Below, one piece after another: positions 1 to 6,227 of a DNA stretch of 7,047 nucleotides. Both the position numbers and the translations under genes were made by a program. Location of the stretch: the NCBI GenBank assembly GCA_947456915.1, contig CANGUQ010000193.1, positions 1-7,047 of the forward strand, given 5' to 3'. This DNA comes from Betaproteobacteria bacterium (GTDB lineage Bacteria; Pseudomonadota; Gammaproteobacteria; Burkholderiales; CAIKXV01). The notes under the pieces were generated by a model. The model had not been told where the DNA came from. It did no database searches and saw only the letters and a list, made by a program, of their open reading frames with translations. Every line of letters begins with the position of its first letter. Position 1 is the stretch's first letter.

Positions 1-868
1 CCTGATCGACGGCGGCAGCCCCTGCTTTGGCTTCGGGGCCTGTCGCTGCGGCTGCGCCCGCGCCGGGATCGACCCCCGGCTCTGCGGCTGCACCCTCCTC
101 TGGCTCAGTCGAACCGCCTGCCGCATCGGCAGCGGCTGCGCCCGGCGGACCTGCAGTGCATTCCGCCTCGATCGGGCCCTCGCCCGCTTCCGCTGCAGCG
201 CTGTCAGCAGCCTCGGCCCGCTCCGGTGCCGGCAGTGCGGCGGCCACGGCCTCCTCCGGCGCGGCTTCCGCTGGCGGGGCCAGGGCAAGCTCGGGTGCCG
301 ACTCGACCAGCGTGCCCAGATCGTCCAGCGGGGGCAGATCGCCGAGCGAGGCGAGGTTCAGGTCGTCGAGAAACTGGCGTGTGGTGGCGTACAGCGCCGG
401 GCGCCCCGGCACTTCGCGATGGCCGACCGCCTCGACCCAGCCGCGCTGCTCGAGGGTCTTGACCAGCGCGCCGGAGACGGTGACCCCCCGCACCGCCTCG
501 ATGTCGCCGCGGGTCACCGGCTGGCGATAGGCGATGATCGCCAGCGTTTCCATCACGGCCCGCGAGTAGCGCGGCGGCTTCTCCGGGCGCAACCGGTCGA
601 GGAACTGTTGCAGCTCGGGCCGGGCCCGGAACCGCCAGCCACTGGCGACCTGCGTCAGTTCCACGCTGCGATCGGCCCAGTCCTCGCGCAGGGAGTCGAG
701 CACGCGACGCAGCGACTCCGCGCCCAGTTCGTCCTCGAACAGGCGGCGCAACGCATTGACCGACAGCGGCTCCTCCGCCGTGAGCAGTGCGGCTTCCAGC
801 ACGCGTTTCACGTGATCCAGATCGAATCCCGTCTGTTCCGGCACTACGGCTGCGGTCGTCTCGTCCAT
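1..868 (-). CDS. scpB: Segregation and condensation protein B (ScpB), 3' end outside the window
   Basis: ScpB dimerises and binds the kleisin ScpA to form, with SMC, the bacterial condensin that compacts and separates newly replicated chromosomes; it acts on the nucleoid. The reading frame opens at ATG 868-866 and stays open for 289 codons to the left edge, so the C-terminus is not seen. Residues about 15-175 carry the paired winged-helix ScpB core: an N-terminal part (VKRVLEAALLTAEEPLSV), then METLAIIAYRQPVTRGDIE (about 106-124) with VRGV just after, and GRPALYATTRQFLDDL near 155-170. From about residue 189 onward the visible sequence is about 100 residues of Ala, Glu, Pro and Gly with no recognisable fold. 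The start lies 1 nt after the scpA stop, and an AGGA (minus strand, 882-879) inside the end of scpA is a suitable ribosome binding site, so translation is probably coupled. The family call is secure; the tail length is unknown. Confidence 0.96.
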   Translation of the reverse strand, partial: MDETTAAVVPEQTGFDLDHVKRVLEAALLTAEEPLSVNALRRLFEDELGAESLRRVLDSLREDWADRSVELTQVASGWRFRARPELQQFLDRLRPEKPPRYSRAVMETLAIIAYRQPVTRGDIEAVRGVTVSGALVKTLEQRGWVEAVGHREVPGRPALYATTRQFLDDLNLASLGDLPPLDDLGTLVESAPELALAPPAEAAPEEAVAAALPAPERAEAADSAAAEAGEGPIEAECTAGPPGAAAADAAGGSTEPEEGAAAEPGVDPGAGAAAATGPEAKAGAAAVDQ

Positions 869-869
869 T

Positions 870-1769
870 TCAGTGCGGTCCTGCCTCGATATCGGCGGGC
901 GCGGCGGGCTCGGGCGGCTCCGCTTCGCCCTCGGCGCCGGCGAGGCGCACGTGGATCGGCGCATAGGGCGCCGACTGCGTGATCTGCACCAGCGACTCGC
1001 GCGCGAGTTCCAGCAGCGCGAGCAGGCTGACCACGATTACCGGCACGCTCACATGCGACTCGAACAGATCGAAGAACTCGACGTACTGGCGGTCCTGCAG
1101 GCGGCGCAGGATGCGGCTCATGTGCTCGCGCACGGAGAGTTCTTCGCGGGTGATGCGGTGATGCCGATTGAGTTTCGCACGCGCGAGCAGCGACAGCCAG
1201 ACTGCCTTGAGGTCGTCCGGAGACACGCGAGGCGGCAGTTCGAGCTGCACGCGCTCGAACATCACGTGCACCAGTTCGAAGTCGCGCCCTGCCTGCGGCA
1301 TCGCGGAGAGCTTCTGCGCCGCGAGCTTGATCTGCTCGTACTCCAGCAGACGACGCGCGAGTTCGACCCGCGGATCGTCCTCCTCGGCGACGGCTGCCGG
1401 TGGCCGCGGCAGCAGCATCCGCGACTTGATCTCGATCAGCAGCGCCGCCATCAGCAGGTACTCGGCGGCGAGCTCGAGCCGGTTGTCGCGCATGACGTCG
1501 ATGTACTCGAGGTACTGGCGCGTGAGCTGCGCCATCGGGATGTCGAGTACGTCGAGATTCTGCTTGCGAATCAGGTAGAGCAGCAGGTCGAGCGGCCCTT
1601 CGAAGCTCTCCAGGATGATCCGCAGCGCATCGGGCGGGATGTACAGGTCCTGCGGCACCGCGAGCAGCGGCTCGCCGTGGATGCGCGCGAGCGCCGGAAC
1701 GTCCGGGCCGGTCGTGTCGACCGTCGGCGGCGCGGCAGCGGATTCGGCGGTCGGGGGGACAGGCATCAT
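870..1769 (-). CDS. scpA: Segregation and condensation protein A (ScpA), kleisin subunit of SMC-ScpAB
   Basis: ScpA bridges the SMC head domains and recruits the ScpB dimer. The 299-residue protein has the kleisin N-terminal helical region at about residues 55-120, including FEGPLDLLLYLIRKQNLDV and the segment AAEYLLMAALLIEIKSRMLL, a charged linker around 125-180, and a C-terminal winged helix at about 225-275 (VSLLALLELARESLVQITQ). The first 45 or so residues are Ala/Pro-rich and probably disordered, and a short acidic, Pro-rich tail follows the winged helix. Two consecutive ATG codons (1769 and 1766) could start it; I chose the first. No clear Shine-Dalgarno sequence precedes either, and the open frame upstream overlaps trpS in another frame and is not homologous sequence. 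The gene follows trpS after 29 nt and precedes scpB by 1 nt, so it is likely co-transcribed with both. Confidence 0.96.
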   Translation of the reverse strand: MMPVPPTAESAAAPPTVDTTGPDVPALARIHGEPLLAVPQDLYIPPDALRIILESFEGPLDLLLYLIRKQNLDVLDIPMAQLTRQYLEYIDVMRDNRLELAAEYLLMAALLIEIKSRMLLPRPPAAVAEEDDPRVELARRLLEYEQIKLAAQKLSAMPQAGRDFELVHVMFERVQLELPPRVSPDDLKAVWLSLLARAKLNRHHRITREELSVREHMSRILRRLQDRQYVEFFDLFESHVSVPVIVVSLLALLELARESLVQITQSAPYAPIHVRLAGAEGEAEPPEPAAPADIEAGPH

Positions 1770-1798
1770 GGCGGGGCGCAGTTTACACGCCCGTGCCC

Positions 1799-3001
1799 TC
1801 AGCCGTAGTCGAGCCCCATCGCCTCGCGCACGTCGCGCATCGTTTCCGTGGCGAGCTCGCGCGCCCGCTCGCAGCCGTCGGCGACGATGCTGCGCAACAG
1901 CGACGGATCTTCCTGATACGGTCGAGCGCGCTCGCGCATCGGTTCCTGTTCTTCCAGCACGCGATCGATCACCGGCTGCTTGCATTCCAGGCAACCGATG
2001 CCGGCGCTGCGGCAGCCCTGCTCGACCCACTGTCGCACCGATTCGGGCGAATAGACCTTGTGGAACTCCCAGACGGGGCACCGCCCGGGCTCGCCGGGGT
2101 CGGTGCGACGCACGCGCGCGGGATCGGTGGGCATCGTGCGAATCTTCTTCACCACGCTGTCGTGATCCTCCCGCAGCGCGATCGTGTTGCTGTACGACTT
2201 GGACATCTTCTGGCCATCCAGGCCGGGCATCTTCGAGGCCTCGGTCAGCAGCGCCTCCGGCTCGGCGAGAATGACCTTGCCTCCGCCCTCCAGGTAGCCG
2301 AACAGCCGCTCGCGATCCGACATGTTCAGGTTCTGCACCTCCTCGAGCAGCGCACGCGCGGCCAGCAGCGCCTCGTCGTCGCCCTGCTCCTGATAGCGCG
2401 CGCGCAGGTCACGGTAGAGCCTAGCGCGCTTGCTGCCGAGGCGCTTGACCGCGGCCTCTGCCTTGTCCTCGAACCCGGGCTCGCGCCCGAAGACGTGGTT
2501 GAAGCGGCGCGCGATCTCACGCGTGAACTCGATGTGCGGAACCTGGTCCTCGCCCACCGGAACCCGGTTCGCCCGATAGATCAGGATGTCCGCAGCCTGC
2601 AGCAGCGGGTAGCCGAGGAAGCCGTAGGTCGACAGGTCCTTTTCCGAGAGCTTTTCCTGCTGGTCCTTGTACGTGGGCACGCGCTCGAGCCACCCCAGCG
2701 GCGTGATCATCGACAGCAGCAGGTGCAGTTCCGCGTGCTCCGGCACCCTCGACTGCATGAAGATGGTCGCGTGTGCCGGGTCGACGCCTCCGGCCAGCCA
2801 GTCGATCACCATCTCCCAGGCGTTCTGACCGATCACCTGGGGCGTGTCGTAGTGGGTGGTGAGGGCGTGCCAGTCGGCGACGAAGAACAGGCACTCGTGC
2901 TCGTGCTGCAGCCGCACCCAGTTCTTCAGCACGCCGTGGTAGTGGCCCAGGTGCAGCGCGCCGGTCGGGCGCATGCCGGACAAGACCCGGTCGGCATACA
3001 T
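1799..3001 (-). CDS. trpS: Tryptophanyl-tRNA synthetase, long form with a four-cysteine iron-sulfur type motif
   Basis: This class Ic synthetase charges tRNA-Trp with tryptophan using ATP in the cytoplasm. It is 400 residues long, against 334 in E. coli TrpS. The class I signatures are present: HLGH at 17-20 (the HIGH motif), GEDQ at 150-153 and KMSKS at 265-269. The extra length is largely an insert at about residues 175-243, between the GEDQ region and KMSKS, with a charged stretch around KRLGSKRARLYRDLRARY; other long proteobacterial TrpS proteins are extended here too, as far as I recall. In the anticodon-binding domain, Cys308, Cys330, Cys337 and Cys340 give C-x21-C-x6-C-x2-C, almost the C-x22-C-x6-C-x2-C ligand set described for the [4Fe-4S] TrpRS of Thermotoga maritima. 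ATG 3001-2999 is preceded by AAGGAG (minus strand, 3018-3013) at 11 nt, which supports this start. The synthetase call is secure; cluster binding is inferred. Confidence 0.97.
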   Translation of the reverse strand: MYADRVLSGMRPTGALHLGHYHGVLKNWVRLQHEHECLFFVADWHALTTHYDTPQVIGQNAWEMVIDWLAGGVDPAHATIFMQSRVPEHAELHLLLSMITPLGWLERVPTYKDQQEKLSEKDLSTYGFLGYPLLQAADILIYRANRVPVGEDQVPHIEFTREIARRFNHVFGREPGFEDKAEAAVKRLGSKRARLYRDLRARYQEQGDDEALLAARALLEEVQNLNMSDRERLFGYLEGGGKVILAEPEALLTEASKMPGLDGQKMSKSYSNTIALREDHDSVVKKIRTMPTDPARVRRTDPGEPGRCPVWEFHKVYSPESVRQWVEQGCRSAGIGCLECKQPVIDRVLEEQEPMRERARPYQEDPSLLRSIVADGCERARELATETMRDVREAMGLDYG

Positions 3002-3079
3002 CGTGTGTTCGACTCCTTGCGTTGGCGGCGGCGGGACAGGCCCGGACGGCCGGCGACAGCCAGTGGCCGCCGAGCGCCG

Positions 3080-3085
3080 AGTATA
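3080..3085 (-). promoter_or_regulatory. Possible -10 element (TATACT) for trpS-scpA-scpB
   Basis: In the 111-nt gap between yciO and trpS the minus strand reads TATACT, an AT-rich island in otherwise very GC-rich DNA, about 80 nt upstream of the trpS ATG. It matches the sigma-70 -10 consensus at five of six positions. No acceptable -35 hexamer lies 16-18 nt upstream (the DNA there is GC only), although a TG lies just upstream at near-extended -10 spacing. It would let trpS, scpA and scpB be transcribed separately from yciO. This is a single weak motif. Confidence 0.3.
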
Positions 3086-3112
3086 AGCAAGCAGCCGGCG
3101 GCGGGCGGGGGC

Positions 3113-3754
3113 TCAGCGCTCGCGCGAGCGCTCGGTGCCGAGCACGCCGGCCGCCCCCTTGCCCTGCCGCACGATCTGTGGCGGATCGACGGTGAGGTCG
3201 ATGACCGTGGTCATCTCCACGCCGCACGAGCCCCCGTCCAGCACCAGATCGACGTCGTGCTGCAGGCGTTCGCGCAGGGCGACGGCGTCGTTGTCCGGGA
3301 GTTCGTCGCCGGGCAGCAGCAGCGTGGAACTGAGCAGCGGCTCGCCCAGCTCGGCCAGCAGTGCGCTGACCACGGTGTGGTCCGGCACCCGCAGTCCGAT
3401 CGTCGAGCGACGCGGGTGCATCATCCGGCGCGGCACTTCCCGCGTGGCCTCGAGGATGAACGTGTAGCTGCCAGGGGTGGCCGCCTTCAGCAGGCGGAAC
3501 TGTCGGTTGTCGACCCGAGCGTAGCGGCCCACCTCCGTAAGGTCGCGGCACACCAGCGTGAAGTGGTGCTGCGCATCGAGCTGGCGGATGCGGCGGATGC
3601 GATCGGCCCCGTTCTTGTCGCCGAGACGGCAACCGAGGGCGTAGCAGGAATCGGTCGGATAGACGATGAGCCCGCCATCGCGCACGATCGCCGCCGCCTG
3701 ACGCAGCAGGCGGACCTGCGGATTTTCCGGATGAATGAGAAAGTACTGCGCCAA
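3113..3754 (-). CDS. yciO: YciO-type YrdC/Sua5 domain protein, TTG start
   Basis: This is a 213-residue YrdC/Sua5/YciO/YwlC fold protein. Relatives TsaC/Sua5 make threonylcarbamoyl-AMP for the t6A modification of tRNA; the YciO branch is a paralogue with an unsettled role and at best weak activity of that kind. It matches E. coli YciO from the first residues: FLIHPENPQVRLL at 5-17, then IVYPTDSCYALGCRLGDKN at about 30-48, IRQL plus FTLVCRDL at 56-72, TPGSYTFIL at 93-101, and EVPRRMM followed by TIGLRVP at 106-124. The TsaC S-x-N nucleotide motif is replaced by S-T-L-L at 143-146, as in YciO, where E. coli has S-L-M. The start codon is TTG at 3754-3752, chosen because it is the only start in frame that includes the conserved N-terminus; the preceding GGGGA is a weak ribosome binding site. 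It is the first gene of the leftward group and diverges from the stress-protein gene across 137 nt. Confidence 0.93.
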   Translation of the reverse strand: MAQYFLIHPENPQVRLLRQAAAIVRDGGLIVYPTDSCYALGCRLGDKNGADRIRRIRQLDAQHHFTLVCRDLTEVGRYARVDNRQFRLLKAATPGSYTFILEATREVPRRMMHPRRSTIGLRVPDHTVVSALLAELGEPLLSSTLLLPGDELPDNDAVALRERLQHDVDLVLDGGSCGVEMTTVIDLTVDPPQIVRQGKGAAGVLGTERSRER

Positions 3755-3891
3755 GACGTGATCCCCGGTGCGGCGAGCGCCGGCCGCGCATCGCTCGGGA
3801 GCCGCTTGCGAATTTGTCCGGGACGTAGCACGCTCAGGGCGTTCGCCGGATCCGCAACCCGCAAGCCGGCGTCTGCGGCAGGAGGCCGAGA
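3755..3891. promoter_or_regulatory. Divergent intergenic region between yciO and the universal stress protein gene
   Basis: These 137 nt must hold the promoters for yciO (leftward) and for the stress-protein/hydantoinase pair (rightward). I see no pair of -35 and -10 hexamers with good spacing on either strand; the least GC-rich part is around 3810-3822 (plus strand TTGCGAATTTGTC). A strong ribosome binding site, AGGAGG at 3880-3885, ends the region and lies 6 nt before the ATG of the stress-protein gene. The role as a divergent control region follows from gene direction only. Confidence 0.45.
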
Positions 3892-4335
3892 ATGTACCAG
3901 CACATCCTGATTCCCACCGATGGTTCCCCGCACTCGTCGCTGGCCATCCAGCACGCGCTCGGCCTGGCGAAGGCGGTCGGGGCCAAGGTCACCGGCCTGC
4001 ACGTGGTGCCCGAGTACTACCCGCCGGTCTACGAGGACTCGGGCCCGTTCGACCCGGAGATCGAGGCGCGCTTCGAGCGCGAGGCGGTCAGCCGCGCGGA
4101 GCGCTTTCTCGCACAGGTGACCGATGCGGCGGCCGAGGCTGGCGTACCCAGTTCCACCCTTCACGTGACCAGCTATCACACTGCCGACACGATCATCAAG
4201 GTGGCGGAAGAGCAAGGCTGCGATCTCATCGTGATGGCTTCGGGCGGGCGCAAGGGCCTCGCCAGCCTGCTGCTGGGCAGCGAAACGAGGAAGGTCCTCG
4301 CGCACGCGAAGACGCCGGTGCTGATTTGCAAGTAG
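3892..4335 (+). CDS. Universal stress protein, UspA family, single domain
   Basis: This 147-residue protein has one complete Usp domain, the usual length for the family; such cytoplasmic proteins dimerise and many bind ATP. The N-terminal strand YQHILIPTDGS (2-12) carries the conserved Asp10, and the C-terminal part has DLIVMASGGRKG, LLLGSETRKVL and TPVLICK. The nucleotide-loop pattern G-x2-G-x9-G-S/T is present as Ala116-x2-Gly119-x9-Gly129-Ser130, with Gly118 where a His is common, so ATP binding is plausible but not certain. ATG 3892 has an AGGAGG 6 nt upstream, the best ribosome binding site in the window. Its last 10 nt overlap the probable start of the hydantoinase gene, which suggests co-transcription and perhaps translational coupling. 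Usp genes occur beside many unrelated genes, so the pairing does not by itself reveal its job. I give no symbol because the family has many paralogues. Confidence 0.95.
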   Translation: MYQHILIPTDGSPHSSLAIQHALGLAKAVGAKVTGLHVVPEYYPPVYEDSGPFDPEIEARFEREAVSRAERFLAQVTDAAAEAGVPSSTLHVTSYHTADTIIKVAEEQGCDLIVMASGGRKGLASLLLGSETRKVLAHAKTPVLICK

Positions 4336-5777
4336 CGCCCCGCCATGCGCTGACCGTACGCAACGGTCGGGTGTGCACTGCCAGCGACAGCTTCGAGGCC
4401 GATCTGGGCATCGACGACGGCCGCATCGTCGCGATCGCCTCGAACCTGCCGCCGGGCGAGCGCGACATCGACGCCGCCGGACGCTGGGTGTTGCCCGGCG
4501 GCGTGGACAGTCACGTCCACCTCGAACAGAAGTCGAGCATGGGCGTGATGACGGCGGACGACTTTCTCTCCGGCTCGGTGTCCGCCGCTTTCGGCGGCAC
4601 GACGACGTTCATGTCGTTCGCCGCGCAGCACCGCGGCGACAGCCTGCGCGAGGTGATCGACGACTACCGGGCGCGCGCCCTGCCCAGGTGCGTGGTCGAT
4701 TACGCCTTCCATCTCATCGTCTCCGACCCCACGCCCCGGGCGATGGATGTCGAACTGCCGGCGCTGATCGCCGAGGGCGTGCGCTCGTTCAAGGTCTACA
4801 TGACCTACGACCGGCTCAGGCTCGACGACGCGCAGTTGCTGGACGTACTGGCGGTCGCGCAGCGTGAACAGGCGATGGTGATGGTCCATGCCGAGAACCA
4901 CGAAGTGATCCAGTGGATTGCGCGGCGCCTGCTCGACCGCGGCCATCGCGCACCGAAATACCACGCAGTGGCGCACGCCCCGGTCGCGGAAGCCGAGGCG
5001 ACGCACCGGGTGATCGCGCTGTCGACGCTGCTTGAGCAGCCGCTGCTGATCGTGCACGTATCCGACCCGGTGGCGATCGAGCACATCCGCGCGGCGCAGA
5101 CGCTGGGCGTTCGCGTCTACGGCGAGACCTGCCCGCAGTATCTGTTCCTGACCGCCGAGGATCTGGACAAGCCCGGCATGGATGGCGCGATGTGGTGCTG
5201 CAGCCCGCCGCCGCGCGATGCGCGTGCGCAGGAGGCCGTGTGGCGGGCGTTGTCCAACGGTACCCTGCAGGTGTTCTCCTCCGATCACGCGCCGTATCGC
5301 TTCGACGCGAGCGGCAAGCTGCCGCGTGGCGCCGACACGACGTTCAAGGAGATGGCCAACGGCGTGCCGGGCATCGAGCTGCGGCTGCCGCTGCTGTTCT
5401 CCGAGGGGGTGATGGCGGGCCGGATGACGGTCAACGAGTTCGTCGCTCTCACCGCCACCAATCACGCGAAGATGTACGGCCTGCACCCGCGCAAGGGAAC
5501 GATCGCAGTCGGCAGCGACGCCGATCTGGTGCTGTGGGACACGCAGCGGCGCACCGTCGTCGACTGGTCGCTGCTGCACGACAACGTCGGCTACACGCCC
5601 TACGCCGGGCGCGAACTGCGCGGCTGGCCGCAGACGGTGATCCGGCGCGGCGAGGTCATCGTCGACGACGGCACGCTGTACGCGCGTCCCGGGTCTGGCC
5701 AGTACCTGCGCTGCGGCCTGCCTCTGCCTCTGGAGCGGGCAGCGGCCGCGCCACCCGCGCGGCGGCTGTTCAGCTGA
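4326..5777 (+). CDS. D-hydantoinase / dihydropyrimidinase, TTG start
   Basis: This amidohydrolase opens the ring of dihydropyrimidines or 5-substituted hydantoins to N-carbamoyl amino acids in the cytoplasm. From TTG 4326 it is 483 residues, a normal family length. All ligands of the binuclear metal centre can be seen: His63 and His65 (GGVDSHVHLE), the Lys to be carboxylated at 156 (SFKVYMTYD), His188 (HAENH), His244 (HVSD) and Asp320 (SSDHAPY), with the active-site Tyr at 161. These sit 5-6 residues later than in bacillary D-hydantoinase, so the active site looks intact. The HLEQ segment and the surrounding sequence resemble a subgroup I recall from Rhizobiales more than the bacillary HLDMPFGG type. 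No ATG occurs before the metal-binding motif, and the first strand (ALTVRNGRV) must be included, so TTG is the likely start; it overlaps the stress-protein stop by 10 nt. Exact substrate, hydantoin or dihydropyrimidine, cannot be told from sequence, and no pyrimidine reductase or N-carbamoylase is nearby. Confidence 0.94.
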   Translation: MQVAPRHALTVRNGRVCTASDSFEADLGIDDGRIVAIASNLPPGERDIDAAGRWVLPGGVDSHVHLEQKSSMGVMTADDFLSGSVSAAFGGTTTFMSFAAQHRGDSLREVIDDYRARALPRCVVDYAFHLIVSDPTPRAMDVELPALIAEGVRSFKVYMTYDRLRLDDAQLLDVLAVAQREQAMVMVHAENHEVIQWIARRLLDRGHRAPKYHAVAHAPVAEAEATHRVIALSTLLEQPLLIVHVSDPVAIEHIRAAQTLGVRVYGETCPQYLFLTAEDLDKPGMDGAMWCCSPPPRDARAQEAVWRALSNGTLQVFSSDHAPYRFDASGKLPRGADTTFKEMANGVPGIELRLPLLFSEGVMAGRMTVNEFVALTATNHAKMYGLHPRKGTIAVGSDADLVLWDTQRRTVVDWSLLHDNVGYTPYAGRELRGWPQTVIRRGEVIVDDGTLYARPGSGQYLRCGLPLPLERAAAAPPARRLFS

Positions 5778-5789
5778 ACGTCGTCGCGG

Positions 5790-6212
5790 CTACTTGCGCA
5801 GCGAGTCGCGGATCTCGCGCAGCAGCACCACCTCCTCCGGGGTGGCCGGAGCTTCGGGCGCAGGCGCCTCGCTCTTCAGCTTGTTGATCCACTTGACCAG
5901 CATGAAGATGATGAACGCGAGGATGATGAAATTGAGCAGGATCGTGATGAAGCTCCCGTAGGCGAACACCGGAATGCCCGCCTTCTTCAGCGCGTCGAGA
6001 TTCATCGCCACGTCGGGCGGCACCGCCTTCAGCGCGATGAAGAAACTGGAGAAATCCAGCCCTCCGACCACGCGGCCCACGACGGGCATGATCAGATCGC
6101 CCACCACCGAATCGACGATCTTGCCGAAGGCTGCGCCGATGATCACGCCGACCGCCAGATCCATGACGTTGCCCTTGACCGCAAAATCCTTGAACTCCTG
6201 CAGCATTCCCAT
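5790..6212 (-). CDS. mscL: Large-conductance mechanosensitive channel MscL
   Basis: MscL is an inner-membrane homopentamer that opens under high membrane tension to release solutes on osmotic downshock. The 140-residue protein is the usual length. It has the amphipathic N-terminal helix (LQEFKDFAVKGN, 4-15), the pore-lining first membrane helix starting at VMDLAVGVIIGAAFG (16-30) with a second part containing IMPVVG, a periplasmic loop at about 52-85, the second membrane helix at about 86-108 (FITILLNFIILAFIIFMLV) and a cytoplasmic Pro/Glu linker ending in a charged helix (EEVVLLREIRDSLRK). I chose the ATG at 6212; an AGGGGGG run lies a few bases upstream, and the internal ATG at 6206 would remove only two residues. 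The gene converges on the hydantoinase gene with a 12-nt gap and diverges from the racemase-family gene, so it is antisense to its neighbours and probably transcribed alone. Confidence 0.97.
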   Translation of the reverse strand: MGMLQEFKDFAVKGNVMDLAVGVIIGAAFGKIVDSVVGDLIMPVVGRVVGGLDFSSFFIALKAVPPDVAMNLDALKKAGIPVFAYGSFITILLNFIILAFIIFMLVKWINKLKSEAPAPEAPATPEEVVLLREIRDSLRK

Positions 6213-6227
6213 CCTCGCCCCCCTGCG
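6213..6227. promoter_or_regulatory. 15-nt gap between divergent start codons of mscL and the racemase-family gene
   Basis: The ATG codons of the two divergent genes are only 15 nt apart. Each promoter must therefore lie inside, or be read through, the other coding region. The gap on the minus strand is purine-rich and serves as the mscL ribosome binding site (AGGGGGG); its complement on the plus strand is C-rich (CCCCCCT) and gives the racemase-family gene no visible Shine-Dalgarno sequence. Confidence 0.5.

Noticed and set aside
27..530. Plus-strand frame encoding an Ala/Ser/Gly-rich protein
   Set aside because: It mirrors the repetitive Ala/Glu/Pro tail of scpB on the opposite strand, and the scpB core continues in the coding frame.
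3002..3112. Attenuator or T-box-like leader before trpS
   Set aside because: GC-rich short inverted repeats such as GGCGGC/GCCGCC are present, but there is no leader peptide with Trp codons, no T-run and no T-box sequence.
1793..3910. 705-codon open frame on the plus strand across trpS and yciO
   Set aside because: It is antisense to two firmly identified genes; its His/Arg/Leu/Val-rich translation shows no family motif. Long antisense frames are expected at this GC content.
3768..4325. Upstream open extension of the hydantoinase frame, which would give a 669-residue protein
   Set aside because: The region is occupied by the Usp gene in another frame with a strong ribosome binding site, and the extension has no similarity to the hydantoinase family.
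4176..5579. 467-codon open frame on the minus strand across the hydantoinase gene
   Set aside because: It is a shadow of the hydantoinase codons, and its translation is rich in Arg, His and Gln without any recognisable domain.
5768..5779. Perfect 12-bp palindrome GTTCAGCTGAAC over the hydantoinase stop codon, considered as a bidirectional terminator or operator
   Set aside because: About one or two such palindromes are expected by chance in 7 kb. It would fold into only a 4-bp stem, and no T-run follows on either strand.
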